Assembly (NCBI GenBank): GCA_013041925.1
Contig: JABDRB010000006.1
Coordinates: 25,448-89,447, forward strand
Direction of reading: 5' to 3'
Origin: Akkermansiaceae bacterium
Lineage (GTDB): Bacteria; Verrucomicrobiota; Verrucomicrobiia; Verrucomicrobiales; Akkermansiaceae
DNA: 64,000 bases
Position 1 is the first letter of the stretch; each line of letters begins with the position of its first letter. Below are positions 53,717 to 63,946 of the stretch, in pieces. A model generated the notes under the pieces. That model saw only the letters and a program-made list of their open reading frames with translations, was not told the origin of the DNA and made no database searches. The position numbers were made by a program, and so were the translations under genes.

Positions 53717-55048
53717 ATGCCTAAGTTCCCCTCTCAGTTTCAACGTAAAACTCTCTGGAAAGCCCTCACTGGGGTTGCCATCCTCATTATCGGCCTGCTC
53801 GTTGCGGGGCTGATCTGGCTTACAGGTCAGGTGCTCGGCTACCTTCAGCCCGTGCTGGTCCCCCTTGCTGTAGCAGGTATCACCGCCTACCTACTGGATC
53901 CCATCGTCACCTGGCTCCAACACAAAGGGCTTTCTCGACTCAAGGCTGTCATCGGAGTCTTTGCTTCCTTTATTATCATGATCGGACTGCTGGCATGGAT
54001 GATCCTCCCCCCCATCATCGGTCAACTCAGCGATAAGGAAAAACAACAACAACTCGGCGACAACGTCGTCCGCATGCTCGAAGGCGTCAAAGAGCAGCCA
54101 TGGGTCAACCACTGGCTTGAACCCGCCGAGGAAAACAACTCCCTGAACGAAGCCAGCACCGACACGACACCCATCGCCCAACCAGACACCTCACCCAAAA
54201 CTCCACCCACCGAGGTAGATCAAAACGGCGAAACCACCGCGAGTGTCCCCTTCGAAGAAACTCGGCTCGCCGCACTTCTGCCCGATGATATCGTAGCTAC
54301 ATCCCTCACGTGGGTCAAAGGTGGCACCTCCAAACTCCTCGGGTTTTTCGGTCTCCTACTGGGTTTTGCCATGGCCCCCATTTACCTCTATTACTTCCTC
54401 AAGGAAAGCTCTGGCATCAAGGCGCACTGGCACGAGTATGTCCCACTGAAAGCCTCTCGGTTTAAAAATGAAGTCGTCGACACGCTTCAGGAAATCAATG
54501 GCTATCTGATCTCCTTCTTCCGTGGCCAGATGCTGGTCGCCTTTATCGACGGACTCCTTGTCGGCATCGCCCTCTGGATTTTTGGCCTCCCCTACGGTCT
54601 GGTCATCGGCCTGTTTATGGCGGTGCTCGGCGTCATCCCCTACATCGGCAATATCATCTGCCTGATCCCTGCATGTATCATCGCTTACGTCCACTATGGG
54701 CACATCGATAACCAGAATATCCTCGGCACCAATCCTTGGATCTACGTCGCTGCCGTGGTCGCGATTTTCTTTATCGTCCAACAAATCAATTCCCTGATCA
54801 CCGCACCCAAAATCGTCGGCGACAGCGTGGGACTGCACCCGATGACGGTTATTTTCTCGATGCTCTTCTGGTCGCTGTTACTCGGTGGATTTATTGGTGC
54901 CCTGCTCGCTGTCCCGATGACTGCCGCCGTCAAAGTGCTTTTCCGTCGCTATGTTTGGGAGAGAAAATTGAATGACCCCACCGCGAAGGGGTCACCACCA
55001 TCGGATGATCCTGTAGGCTCTGATGACGCCCTCATCCAAGGAACCTGA
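53717..55048 (+). CDS. AI-2E/PerM family transporter
   Basis: 443 residues from the ATG at 53717; a GTG one codon earlier is possible. About eight membrane helices, with the family core FLFGLPYGLVIGLFMAVLGVIPYIGNIICLIPA and VGDSVGLHPMTVIFSMLFWSLLLGG. A hydrophilic, Thr/Pro-rich insert (~135-185) lies between helices 3 and 4. The family exports diverse small molecules; a link to autoinducer-2 is known only for some members, so the substrate is unassigned. Inner membrane. 68 bp before the DsbD-type gene. Confidence 0.9.
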   Translation: MPKFPSQFQRKTLWKALTGVAILIIGLLVAGLIWLTGQVLGYLQPVLVPLAVAGITAYLLDPIVTWLQHKGLSRLKAVIGVFASFIIMIGLLAWMILPPIIGQLSDKEKQQQLGDNVVRMLEGVKEQPWVNHWLEPAEENNSLNEASTDTTPIAQPDTSPKTPPTEVDQNGETTASVPFEETRLAALLPDDIVATSLTWVKGGTSKLLGFFGLLLGFAMAPIYLYYFLKESSGIKAHWHEYVPLKASRFKNEVVDTLQEINGYLISFFRGQMLVAFIDGLLVGIALWIFGLPYGLVIGLFMAVLGVIPYIGNIICLIPACIIAYVHYGHIDNQNILGTNPWIYVAAVVAIFFIVQQINSLITAPKIVGDSVGLHPMTVIFSMLFWSLLLGGFIGALLAVPMTAAVKVLFRRYVWERKLNDPTAKGSPPSDDPVGSDDALIQGT

Positions 55049-55116
55049 TTTTTTTGGGAACATTGACGCGCTTGGTCACTCTCAATGTAACCGAGCACCT
55101 TTCGACAGCCAACGCC

Positions 55117-57252
55117 ATGAAACACCTCACCCTTCTCCTCTTCTCTATCGTCTTCTTTAGTTTAACGGGGGCATCCCATGCTCAGTTCGACCCATTTGCA
55201 GACGATCAGGAGACCCCGAAGACCACCGCTTCGCTGATTTCAGAACAAAAAACCATCGCACCTGGCGAGCCTTTCACGGTCGCCATGAAACTTCAAATTC
55301 CAGAGAATTGGCACTCCTACTATGTCAACCCTGGACTACTTGGAGAACCCATCACGATCGAGTGGGATCTACCGGAGGGATTTACCGCAGGAGAGATCCA
55401 GTGGCCGACTCCACATATCGCCCAGATGCTGGGCATGAATACCTACGGATATACCCATACCGTCTATTACCCCATCACGATCACGCCATCTGCCAACTTA
55501 CCACTGGGCAAGGACATTCAGATCAAACTCAAAGCCAAGTGGCAAATTTGCGACGACAACAACTGCGTTTACGAACCCGACAGCGGAGAATTCGGTCGTT
55601 ATTCCGTCACCGTCACCACCGGTGAAAAATCAGTGCTCAATGAGGCCACCGCCAACGACTTCACCTCAGCCCAAAAAAACCTCCCCATTCACGCCGCCGA
55701 CTGGACTTTTTCGTCCTCCGACACAGGTGATACGATCACCTTGCACATCACCCCACCCCAGGGTGTTCAGCTATCAGACGGTCATGTCTTTTTCTTTGAC
55801 AACGACCAACAAACGGACGCTCAGAAAAAACAAACCCTCACCCAGTCCGGTGACACCTACACCCTGACAATCGCAAGGAACAAGGGAAACGATATCGATG
55901 ACACACCTGGCCCCGTCCTCAAGAAACTCGCTGGCATCCTTTCAGTCAACGATGGCCATAAAGCCTATCTCGTTGACACCCCATTGGGTGACGCTCCCGC
56001 CACAACATTAAAAGCCGCCACCGCTGGAAAACTTCTAGGCGTCATCGGCGGCATGTTACTCGGCGGACTCATCCTCAATCTCATGCCCTGTGTTTTCCCC
56101 GTCATTGGTTTGAAAATCATGGGGTTCGCCCAGCAGGCCGGCGAAGAAAAAAACAAAATCGTCCTCCACGGCATTACCTTTGCGGCCGGCGTCCTGATCT
56201 CATTCTGGGTGCTTAGCGGCATACTGCTTACCCTTCGCAATGCCGCCCTCAAAGGCTCGGGCCAAGAGGTAGGATGGGGCTATCAATTACAAGACCCTTA
56301 CGTGGTCCTCATTCTGTTATTACTCATGTTTATCATGGGGCTCAACATGTTTGGCGTGTTTGAAATAGGAACCAAAGCGACAGGTGTCGGTGGCGATCTG
56401 ATGAACAAAAAGGGCCTCGCAGGTTCCTTCTTCAGCGGTGTTCTCGCCACGGTTGTCGCCACCCCTTGCTCAGCCCCTTTTCTCGGAGCCGCCATCGGCA
56501 CGGCTTTTGCCCTTCCTAACATCCAGTTCATGCTTGCCTTCACCGGCATGGCTGCAGGCCTGGCTCTTCCCTACCTGCTACTCTCCATGTTCCCCCAACT
56601 GGTCAAAAAACTCCCGCGACCCGGCCCGTGGATGGAGAGTTTCAAGCAGGCCATGTCGTTCCTTCTTTTTGCCACCGCCGGCTACCTCCTGTGGGTTTAC
56701 GTTGGCCAAACTGGCCTCCCCTTCATGCTCAATATCATGATCGGCCTCAGCGCACTCGCAACGGGAACGTGGATCTACGGCCGATGGAATCTTCCGTTTA
56801 AATCCAACCGAGTCAGGTGGACGGCCAAAGCTCTCGCTACCTTGTTTATCGTCAGCGGTATCATGATTTGCCTCCCGCCTAAAAAATCCAGTATCAAGTG
56901 GGACCCATGGAGCCAAACCAAGGTCGAGCAACTTCACCTGGAGGGGACACCTGTCTTTGTTGATTTCACCGCCCAGTGGTGCCTCACCTGCCAGGTCAAC
57001 AAAAAGCGCGCCTACCCAGAGGATGTCGCCGCCCTGTTTAAAGAATACGGCATCGTCGCCCTCAAAGGAGACAAAACAAACCCCAGCCCTGAAATCGAAA
57101 AAGCACTGCAAAAACTCGGCCGCACCGCCATTCCCGTCAACGTGCTCTACATCCCAGGAAAAGACGACCCGATCATCACCCCCGAGATCCTTAATGCCGA
57201 TTACATGAAAAAATTGATCACGGAAAATCTCAAGAAAACGCAAAAGCAATAA
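55117..57252 (+). CDS. Thiol:disulfide interchange protein, DsbD type
   Basis: 711 residues from the ATG at 55117, chosen for its signal peptide (MKHLTLLLFSIVFFSLTGASHA). An N-terminal periplasmic domain has NWHSYYVNPG and AKWQICDDNNCVYEP. The membrane domain (eight helices) contains the cysteines of NLMPCVFPV and VATPCSAPFLG. A C-terminal thioredoxin domain ends with DFTAQWCLTCQVNKKRAY, an intact WCxxC. Such proteins pass electrons from cytoplasmic thioredoxin through the membrane to reduce periplasmic disulfides or cytochrome c maturation partners. trxB in this window could feed it. 68 bp before glgB. Confidence 0.92.
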   Translation: MKHLTLLLFSIVFFSLTGASHAQFDPFADDQETPKTTASLISEQKTIAPGEPFTVAMKLQIPENWHSYYVNPGLLGEPITIEWDLPEGFTAGEIQWPTPHIAQMLGMNTYGYTHTVYYPITITPSANLPLGKDIQIKLKAKWQICDDNNCVYEPDSGEFGRYSVTVTTGEKSVLNEATANDFTSAQKNLPIHAADWTFSSSDTGDTITLHITPPQGVQLSDGHVFFFDNDQQTDAQKKQTLTQSGDTYTLTIARNKGNDIDDTPGPVLKKLAGILSVNDGHKAYLVDTPLGDAPATTLKAATAGKLLGVIGGMLLGGLILNLMPCVFPVIGLKIMGFAQQAGEEKNKIVLHGITFAAGVLISFWVLSGILLTLRNAALKGSGQEVGWGYQLQDPYVVLILLLLMFIMGLNMFGVFEIGTKATGVGGDLMNKKGLAGSFFSGVLATVVATPCSAPFLGAAIGTAFALPNIQFMLAFTGMAAGLALPYLLLSMFPQLVKKLPRPGPWMESFKQAMSFLLFATAGYLLWVYVGQTGLPFMLNIMIGLSALATGTWIYGRWNLPFKSNRVRWTAKALATLFIVSGIMICLPPKKSSIKWDPWSQTKVEQLHLEGTPVFVDFTAQWCLTCQVNKKRAYPEDVAALFKEYGIVALKGDKTNPSPEIEKALQKLGRTAIPVNVLYIPGKDDPIITPEILNADYMKKLITENLKKTQKQ

Positions 57253-57320
57253 ACGGCTTCACCTCGTCATACACACACAATTTCCGTGCCATCCGCTCCA
57301 ATCATGGTTAGCCTGCCGCC

Positions 57321-59354
57321 ATGAGTGATACCAAGCCGAAGATCCCACAACTGGTCAAAGACGATGGTTGGTTAGAACCTTACACCGATCACATCGCTTG
57401 GCGGATGAGCCGACTGGAAGACCACTTAAGCGAAATCGACGCTCAGTCCGGCAGCATCGAAGCCTACACATCCATCCACCAACACGTCGGCATCCACTAT
57501 CACCCAAGCACGGATACCTGGTCCGTCAGAGAGTGGGCTCCTAGCGCAAAACACGTCGCCGTCATCGGAAACTTCAATCAATGGAACGCTGACACCCACC
57601 CGCTGGTCAAAGGTGAAAACGGCATCTGGGAAACCAACCTCCCCGGCAACACCCTCCATCATGGCGACCTCGTCAAACTCCACATCGTAGGTGCCGACAA
57701 CTCAGCCCGCGACCGCATACCCGCCACCATCCACCGCACCGTGCAGGATGAAACTACCAACGATTACGCAGGGCAGGTCTGGCAACCGGAATCCCCCTAT
57801 GTCTGGAAAAACGACTTCGACCCGTCATCGCTCAATGCCCCCCTGATCTACGAAGCCCACGTCGGCATGGCAGGCGAAGAACCACGGCTCCACACCTACC
57901 GCGAGTTTGCCGATACCACCCTGCCCCGCATCGCAAAACTCGGCTACAACACCGTGCAGCTCATGGCCGTCCAGGAGCACCCCTACTACGGATCGTTTGG
58001 CTACCACGTGTCGTCATTTTTTGCCGCCTGCTCCCGCTTCGGCACTCCCGAGGATCTTAAATACCTCATCGATACCGCCCATGGCTACGACATCGCCGTC
58101 CTGCTCGACGTCGTGCACTCCCACGCTATCAAAAACATCTCCGAAGGACTCAATGACTTCGACGGCTCAGGCCACCAGTATTTCCACGCCGGAGAACAAG
58201 GGGACCAACCCCAATGGGACTCCAAATGCTTCGACTACGGGAAAAATGAAGTCCGACAATTCCTCCTCTCCAATGTCCGATACTGGCTCGAGGAATTTAA
58301 ATTCGATGGTTTCCGGTTCGACGGCATCACCTCGATGCTCTACCACCACCATGGCACCATCGGGTTTGACCACTACGATAAGTATTTCACCGACGGCCCG
58401 GACGAGGATGCCATCCTCTACCTCGGACTCGCCACCACCCTGTGTCAAAAGATCCGCCCTGGCGCCCTCGTCATTGCCGAGGACATGAGTGGCATGCCCG
58501 GCCTCTGCCGACCCACCTCCGATGGAGGCCTCGGCTTCACCCATCGCCTCGCTATGGGAATCCCTGATTACTGGATCAAGTTGCTGAAACACCAACAAGA
58601 CGAGCAATGGAACCCCGAGGAAATGTGGAACGTGATGACCAATCGCCGCCACGGCGAAAACAACATCGCCTACGCTGAAAGCCACGACCAGGCACTCGTC
58701 GGCGACAAAACCATCGCCTTCCGACTGATGGACCAAGATATGTATTGGCACATGGAGGTGGATACTGAAAATGACGTCGTCGACCGCGGCATCGCCCTGC
58801 ACAAGATCATCCGGCTGTTCACCCTCGTCGGTGGCGGCGAAGGGTGGCTTAATTTCATGGGCAACGAATTCGGCCACCCTGAATGGCTCGACTTCCCCCG
58901 CGAGGGCAACGACTGGTCCTACCACTTCTGCCGACGCCAATGGTCACTGGTCGACAACCCAGACCTGCGCTACCAGCACCTCAACCACTTCGATCAAGAA
59001 ATGATCCATATGGCCAAGGAACAAAACCTGCTAGGAAGCAACCCCGCGCAACTCCTCCACGTCCATAATGACGACCAAATCATTGCCGTCGAACGGGCCA
59101 ACCTCATTTTTGTCTTTAACTTCCACCCCACCCAGTCGTTCCCCGACTACCCCGTCCCTATCGCAAGACAAGGAGCATACCAAATGATCGTCAATAGTGA
59201 TTCAGAAGAAAATGGAGGACATCAACGCCTCGATAACTCCATTATCTTCGAAACCGATCAAGATCACACCCTCCATCTCTACCTCCCCACACGCACCTGC
59301 CTCGTTTTGAAAGACTGCGGCACAATTCGCCACCCGCGCAATGCGAACAAGTAA
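57321..59354 (+). CDS. glgB: 1,4-alpha-glucan branching enzyme, eukaryote-like GH13
   Basis: 677 residues. N-terminal CBM48-like domain (~45-170, VREWAPSAKHVAVIGNFNQWN), then the GH13 barrel with YEAHVGMAGEEPRLHTYREFAD, VHSHAIKNISEGLNDFDGSG and DGFRFDGITSMLYHHHG. The catalytic residues are Asp334, Glu387 (VIAEDMSGMPG) and Asp456 (AESHDQALVGDK). Motifs such as SMLYHHHG are those of plant and animal branching enzymes (GBE1 type) rather than of E. coli GlgB. It forms alpha-1,6 branches in glycogen. No other glycogen genes adjoin. Confidence 0.93.
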   Translation: MSDTKPKIPQLVKDDGWLEPYTDHIAWRMSRLEDHLSEIDAQSGSIEAYTSIHQHVGIHYHPSTDTWSVREWAPSAKHVAVIGNFNQWNADTHPLVKGENGIWETNLPGNTLHHGDLVKLHIVGADNSARDRIPATIHRTVQDETTNDYAGQVWQPESPYVWKNDFDPSSLNAPLIYEAHVGMAGEEPRLHTYREFADTTLPRIAKLGYNTVQLMAVQEHPYYGSFGYHVSSFFAACSRFGTPEDLKYLIDTAHGYDIAVLLDVVHSHAIKNISEGLNDFDGSGHQYFHAGEQGDQPQWDSKCFDYGKNEVRQFLLSNVRYWLEEFKFDGFRFDGITSMLYHHHGTIGFDHYDKYFTDGPDEDAILYLGLATTLCQKIRPGALVIAEDMSGMPGLCRPTSDGGLGFTHRLAMGIPDYWIKLLKHQQDEQWNPEEMWNVMTNRRHGENNIAYAESHDQALVGDKTIAFRLMDQDMYWHMEVDTENDVVDRGIALHKIIRLFTLVGGGEGWLNFMGNEFGHPEWLDFPREGNDWSYHFCRRQWSLVDNPDLRYQHLNHFDQEMIHMAKEQNLLGSNPAQLLHVHNDDQIIAVERANLIFVFNFHPTQSFPDYPVPIARQGAYQMIVNSDSEENGGHQRLDNSIIFETDQDHTLHLYLPTRTCLVLKDCGTIRHPRNANK

Positions 59355-59423
59355 CGCCCCCGAGAAGTCGAGGCTTGTATCAAAGCCGCTATCCCATATC
59401 TTTTGATCAAATTCAAAACAACC

Positions 59424-62400
59424 ATGATCCACCAAAAAACGATCCTTTCTGGACTCCTTTTCACCCTCATTGGAGCCTCGCTCTCCAATCAAACGCTCAT
59501 AGCAGGTAAAAATTCCCTGTGGCAACCATGGCCAAAAGATTCCTACTACGCTGACTACCCAGTCTTTCATTGGTATCCCCAAGAAAATAGCAAAAAACCA
59601 CAATCGGTCTATCGCTTTGGCCCAGTTGGCATCGGCATCGACCTGACACTCCCCGCCTTTGGCATGAAGGTGAAAAATGTCGAACCCGGCTCACCTGCTG
59701 ACGCCACGGGCAAACTGAAAGCAGGCCAAATCATTGAGACCATCAACGGTCAGCCCCTCAAGGATATCGACCCACGTGTCCTGCTCGGCAACATCATCAC
59801 CAAGACCGAAGCTACCGATGGCAAAGTGACACTCGTGGTCAAAGACAACCCGAAGGCGAGCGCACAGCAGGTGCTCATCCAAATCCCCGTCCTCGGCGCC
59901 TACAGTAAAACTTGGCCACTCAATTGCCCAAAGTCCGATAAAATCGTCCGGGCTGAGGCTGACTACCTCGCAAAAAATGGCAATCCACTTGGCGGCTTAA
60001 GCCATGACCAAGGGCTGCTTTTTCTTCTCTCCACTGGCGAAGAAAAAGACCTGCAAGTCGCTCGCAACTGGGTGCAACAAGCCATCGAGAAAACCAAGGA
60101 CAAAGAACTCGATAGCATGATCCCGTGGGCAATCGGCTACGGTGCCCCAGGGTATTGCGAATACTACCTGCGAACTGGTGACAAATCCGTCTTACCCCTG
60201 ATCAAAAAAATTGCCGATCAAGCTGCGCGCCTGATGTATAACGGCGGCTGGAACCAACGCACCAAAGTCAATTTTAAATACGGTCACATGAATGCCGCAG
60301 GCGTCCACTGCACCAAATTCCTTCTGCTCGCCAAAGAATGTGGTGTCGACGTCGATGAATACACCCTCCAAACCTCACTCAAACACTTCTTCCGCTATGT
60401 CGGTCGCGGCAATGTCCCCTACGGCGACGGCATGCCCGAATCAGGCTTCGTCGATAACGGCAAAGTTGGTGGACTCGCATTTGCGATGGCTGCCGCAGCC
60501 TCACTCACCCCCGATGGTGAGAAGTCGGTTTACTCCAAAGCACGCGACATCTCAGCCACCAAAAGCTTCTACTCAACCTCATGGATGCTGCACGGTCACA
60601 CCGGTGGCGGTATTGGCGAAATCTGGCGCAGCTCCGCCATCGCCCTGATGCACGAAAAAAAGCCGACCAAATTCCGCGAGTTCGTCGATAACCGAACATG
60701 GCACCTTGACCTCTCACGTCGCTTCGACGGCTCGATCTGCATCCTCCGAGACACCGACTACAGTAGGGGATACGACATTCCTTTCTGGGGAAGCGGCTAT
60801 GCCATGACCTACACCGTCCCCCGCAAAACTTTGCGCATGACAGGCGCTCCTCCGTCAAAATACAGCGTGAAATACCAACTACCAGTCAGACCATGGGGGA
60901 ATGAAGCCGATGACGTCTTTTATTCCCTCAAACCCGCCCCCACACCGAGTGGCAAGGTGGTCGATGTCGATGCTGAACGGCTCAAAACAGACGCCTCATG
61001 GCCGATCCTTAGAAAAGTCAACCAGCCCGACGTCACCGACGAAACCCTGCTAATGTATTGTGGCCACCCCGAATACAATGTGCGCCAAGCAACGGCAAAG
61101 GCCATCCGCAACCTCGAGCGCGACTCGCTCATCCCCACCCTCCTCAATCACCAAGACCCACGCGTCCGCCAAACGGGCTTGATGGTGATCTGCATCGACA
61201 CCTTCGGAAAAACCACGATCCCTACCGAACGAATCACGAGCCAGATGTTTGACCGTATGACCGAGATGATCGCCGACCCGAATGAATCATGGTGGGTGAT
61301 AGAAAACGCTATGATGGGGCTGTCGTTGGCAAAACCCGAACAAATCGCTCCCAGCATCGATATACTCCTCAAATGGATGGCACTTGATGACTGGTGGATG
61401 CAACGAGCTGCCATGAGTGCTCTGGCCCCCTTGGCATCTGATCCGAAATACTGTGCTAAAATCGTTCCAGCCATCGCTAATCTCGCCACAAAAAATACCG
61501 TCGGCGGCGCGGTGGAACCACTCAAAAAAATTGTCGCTAGCCTGTCGAAAGGCTCACCCGAAGTTAAAAAGATAGCCAAAGAATCGTTCGCAAAAGCCTA
61601 CCAAAATTTTCCACTCAACCTCACTGCACCTGGTGGTGCTGACATGCAAAATGTCATCCCTCACCTTCATGGCGATCTCGCAACAGCCGTCACCAACTTC
61701 CCAGGTGGATTCGATGAGCTGTATCAAATTAGCCGTAAAATCATGCCCAATGAGGCGCTCCCCTACAAGCACCTCTATTTCAAAACCGACTTTGAAAAAT
61801 TTGGCCCCGACCTCGCCGCCGCCATGCCCCAAATCGTGATCGAAGATGTGATCCCCCAATACCTCGGCGAAAACCTCAACGCCATCACCCAAGAAATACA
61901 GTGGGCTGAAACTCAAGAAGCGTGGAGACGCTCAGTCTTCGCCGTCGGAGCCCTCGATGGCATGGTCAAACTCTACAATGAAATCAGCATCGATGATTAC
62001 AACTGGAAAGTCTTCGGACCCAATCGCGAGACAATCAAATGGGATTACCACAGCTACGCAGCACCGAACCTCGTGAAGAACGTGCACCGCAATTCCAATG
62101 TTTACATCGACCGCCTGAGACAGGGAGAAGAAAAATTTCGTAAAGTTCAGTCGCAAGCGAAAGCCCACATAGCGAAAACCTCCAAGTATTACGAAGAACC
62201 ACTCAAAAAAGCGAAAGAGGCGCTCGCGAAAAATAAGAATGCCAATAATAAGGCCCAAGTGAAAAAATGCGAAAAATCGCTCGCAGACCACCTCGCTAAA
62301 ATAGGCAAAATCATCCAGAGTGCCAAATTGGAGGAAGTAAAAGCAGAACAAGCCATGCTTCAAGGGACCCTCCCGAAAGGAATGGAGGCCTGGTTCAAAC

Positions 62401-63296
62401 CTGAGTTCAATCCACGCCGAGCCGGCTGGAAACACGGCCTCGCACCCTTTGCGAACACCAACGGTGAAGCCAAGCCTGTCGAATGGCGCTGCAAAGGAAA
62501 CTTCTGCGGCTGCGGCGAACTACCCAACACACTCTGGGAAAAGGATGTCCTTCTCATGCGCACGGTCCTCAAACACCCGCCACTCAAACCCGGCTACCGT
62601 TACCGCGTTCTCCTCGGTGGCAACATCCATTCCAAGCAGGGAGGCCCTGTCACCATTTACATCAATGGCAAACCCGTACACCAACAAGGTGGATTCGGAG
62701 GAAGACTGCGCGGCAAACCACGCGGCTTTTTCATCGACAAAAAACTCCTCGCCGAATTCAAGACCGGAAAAGTTCTGATCGGGGTGAGTGCCATCAAATC
62801 GAAAAGGGCTTACCTCAGCTGCTGGTTAGAAGAAATGAAAATGCCCACCATTGGAGAAAAAGAGATCCTCAACGCTCTCACCCGTTCCCCGATGATGTGC
62901 TCGGAATGGCAACAACTCCAAGATCCGATCAACAAGCCTGAGCCGAACGAAGGCAAATACCATTACAACGGAAGATTTATCGACAACGCACGTCTACACG
63001 GCCAGTGGGCCGTGGTCGACCAAATCCAGGACATCGCAGACTTCACTGGCCCACGACCCGACAGCCCGTTCGCCTCTACATCCCAGACACTGACGATCCT
63101 TCCACAAGGTAAAACCAGCCGACCCAAATGGATCTGGAGTAAAAACACGCTTATGGCGCTCGATAAAAAAGAAGCCCTGGATATGCGTGTCAAAAAAATC
63201 GAGGGCAAAGACTACCTCCTGCTCCAAGGCGGCGGGTTTAGCAAGGACAAACCCAAAGGCTGGCAACCCTCGTATCTCGTGATGGAAAAAAGATGA
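59424..63296 (+). CDS. Giant secreted PDZ / helical-toroid / HEAT-like protein (copy B)
   Basis: 1290 residues from the ATG at 59424; a TTG seven codons upstream is unlikely. Signal peptide ~1-28, then PDZ (~65-140: FGPVGIGIDL, VEPGSPADATGKLKAGQIIETING). The helical toroid shares with copy A the motifs GHMNAAG, PYGDGMPESGFVDNGK, WMLHGHTGGGIGEIWRS and LSRRFDGS. HEAT-like repeats follow (~510-790), then an Ala/Lys-rich coiled coil (~892-975) absent from copy A. The C-terminal beta domain reads LEEMKMPTIG onward and ends in KGWQPSYLVMEKR. It appears to belong to the same uncharacterised family (DUF6288, from memory). It is last in the plus-strand run, 69 bp after glgB, away from the glycan cluster. 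Confidence 0.8.
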   Translation: MIHQKTILSGLLFTLIGASLSNQTLIAGKNSLWQPWPKDSYYADYPVFHWYPQENSKKPQSVYRFGPVGIGIDLTLPAFGMKVKNVEPGSPADATGKLKAGQIIETINGQPLKDIDPRVLLGNIITKTEATDGKVTLVVKDNPKASAQQVLIQIPVLGAYSKTWPLNCPKSDKIVRAEADYLAKNGNPLGGLSHDQGLLFLLSTGEEKDLQVARNWVQQAIEKTKDKELDSMIPWAIGYGAPGYCEYYLRTGDKSVLPLIKKIADQAARLMYNGGWNQRTKVNFKYGHMNAAGVHCTKFLLLAKECGVDVDEYTLQTSLKHFFRYVGRGNVPYGDGMPESGFVDNGKVGGLAFAMAAAASLTPDGEKSVYSKARDISATKSFYSTSWMLHGHTGGGIGEIWRSSAIALMHEKKPTKFREFVDNRTWHLDLSRRFDGSICILRDTDYSRGYDIPFWGSGYAMTYTVPRKTLRMTGAPPSKYSVKYQLPVRPWGNEADDVFYSLKPAPTPSGKVVDVDAERLKTDASWPILRKVNQPDVTDETLLMYCGHPEYNVRQATAKAIRNLERDSLIPTLLNHQDPRVRQTGLMVICIDTFGKTTIPTERITSQMFDRMTEMIADPNESWWVIENAMMGLSLAKPEQIAPSIDILLKWMALDDWWMQRAAMSALAPLASDPKYCAKIVPAIANLATKNTVGGAVEPLKKIVASLSKGSPEVKKIAKESFAKAYQNFPLNLTAPGGADMQNVIPHLHGDLATAVTNFPGGFDELYQISRKIMPNEALPYKHLYFKTDFEKFGPDLAAAMPQIVIEDVIPQYLGENLNAITQEIQWAETQEAWRRSVFAVGALDGMVKLYNEISIDDYNWKVFGPNRETIKWDYHSYAAPNLVKNVHRNSNVYIDRLRQGEEKFRKVQSQAKAHIAKTSKYYEEPLKKAKEALAKNKNANNKAQVKKCEKSLADHLAKIGKIIQSAKLEEVKAEQAMLQGTLPKGMEAWFKPEFNPRRAGWKHGLAPFANTNGEAKPVEWRCKGNFCGCGELPNTLWEKDVLLMRTVLKHPPLKPGYRYRVLLGGNIHSKQGGPVTIYINGKPVHQQGGFGGRLRGKPRGFFIDKKLLAEFKTGKVLIGVSAIKSKRAYLSCWLEEMKMPTIGEKEILNALTRSPMMCSEWQQLQDPINKPEPNEGKYHYNGRFIDNARLHGQWAVVDQIQDIADFTGPRPDSPFASTSQTLTILPQGKTSRPKWIWSKNTLMALDKKEALDMRVKKIEGKDYLLLQGGGFSKDKPKGWQPSYLVMEKR

Positions 63297-63307
63297 CTGA
63301 TAACCAC

Positions 63308-63326
63308 TGATGCTGAGGCAGCATCA
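63308..63326 (+). terminator. Hairpin after the second giant PDZ-protein gene
   Basis: An 8-bp perfect stem TGATGCTG/CAGCATCA with loop AGG begins 11 nt past the stop codon. There is no T tract (TAACGGG follows), so its role as a terminator is uncertain. Confidence 0.35.
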
Positions 63327-63419
63327 TAACGGGACTGCATCACCGTTACCACCACAACATAATCCCAACCTTTTTTAGGAGTTTACAAAAAATCATCCTA
63401 ACTCTAGGATCGCCTACCC

Positions 63420-63890
63420 ATGAAAGCATCACTTAAATCCACCCTCGTTCTCATCACAGCATGCCCGATCCTCTTGGTTTCTTGCGCCCAAACAACCAAC
63501 ACCAGCGACACCTACTCTCGCAGTGAAGCAAGCCACGCCCAGTCCGTCCGAACAGGAAAAATCACATCCGTTCGCCGAGTCAATATCGAAGGCGGCTCGC
63601 AAGCCGGCACATTGATCGGCGCCCTTGCTGGCGGAGCACTAGGCAGCAATATCGGATCAGGCAGAACATCGAATACTCTCGGTGCCCTAGGTGGCGCAGC
63701 CGTTGGCTCCATTGCGGGTTCTCATATCCAACAAAAAACAGGGGCGCGTGCCGGCCTTGAAATCACCGTAAAACTCGACCGCGGTGGAAGCCTTTCTGTC
63801 GTGCAGGAGTATAACCCACGCGAAGCCTTCCGCGTCGGCGAACGTGTCCGCGTTCTCTCCAACCGCAACAAAACCCGCGTCACCCACTGA
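63420..63890 (+). CDS. Glycine-zipper lipoprotein (SlyB/17-kDa antigen-like)
   Basis: 156 residues. The lipoprotein signal ends in lipobox L-V-S-C-A (cysteine 22 or so). A glycine-zipper 2TM region (GTLIGALAGGALGSNIGSG, then ALGGAAVGSIAGS) spans ~64-102. The C-terminal beta-like part has RGGSLSVVQEYNPREAFRVGERVRVLS. Members of this family sit in the outer membrane and help its integrity; a direct role is rarely known. It stands alone, 123 bp after the giant protein gene, and is closed by a strong terminator. Confidence 0.88.
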   Translation: MKASLKSTLVLITACPILLVSCAQTTNTSDTYSRSEASHAQSVRTGKITSVRRVNIEGGSQAGTLIGALAGGALGSNIGSGRTSNTLGALGGAAVGSIAGSHIQQKTGARAGLEITVKLDRGGSLSVVQEYNPREAFRVGERVRVLSNRNKTRVTH

Positions 63891-63917
63891 TCCCACCACC
63901 GTCCACACTCTTCAAGG

Positions 63918-63946
63918 AGCACGGCAATACGTTGCCGTGCTTTTTT
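63918..63946 (+). terminator. Rho-independent terminator of the glycine-zipper lipoprotein gene
   Basis: AGCACGGCAA and TTGCCGTGCT form a perfect 10-bp stem with loop TACG, followed directly by a T run. It begins 28 nt after the stop codon. Confidence 0.93.

Noticed and set aside
55054..55116. A TTG start 21 codons upstream for the DsbD-type protein.
   Set aside because: The extension destroys the signal peptide; the ATG at 55117 opens a standard one.
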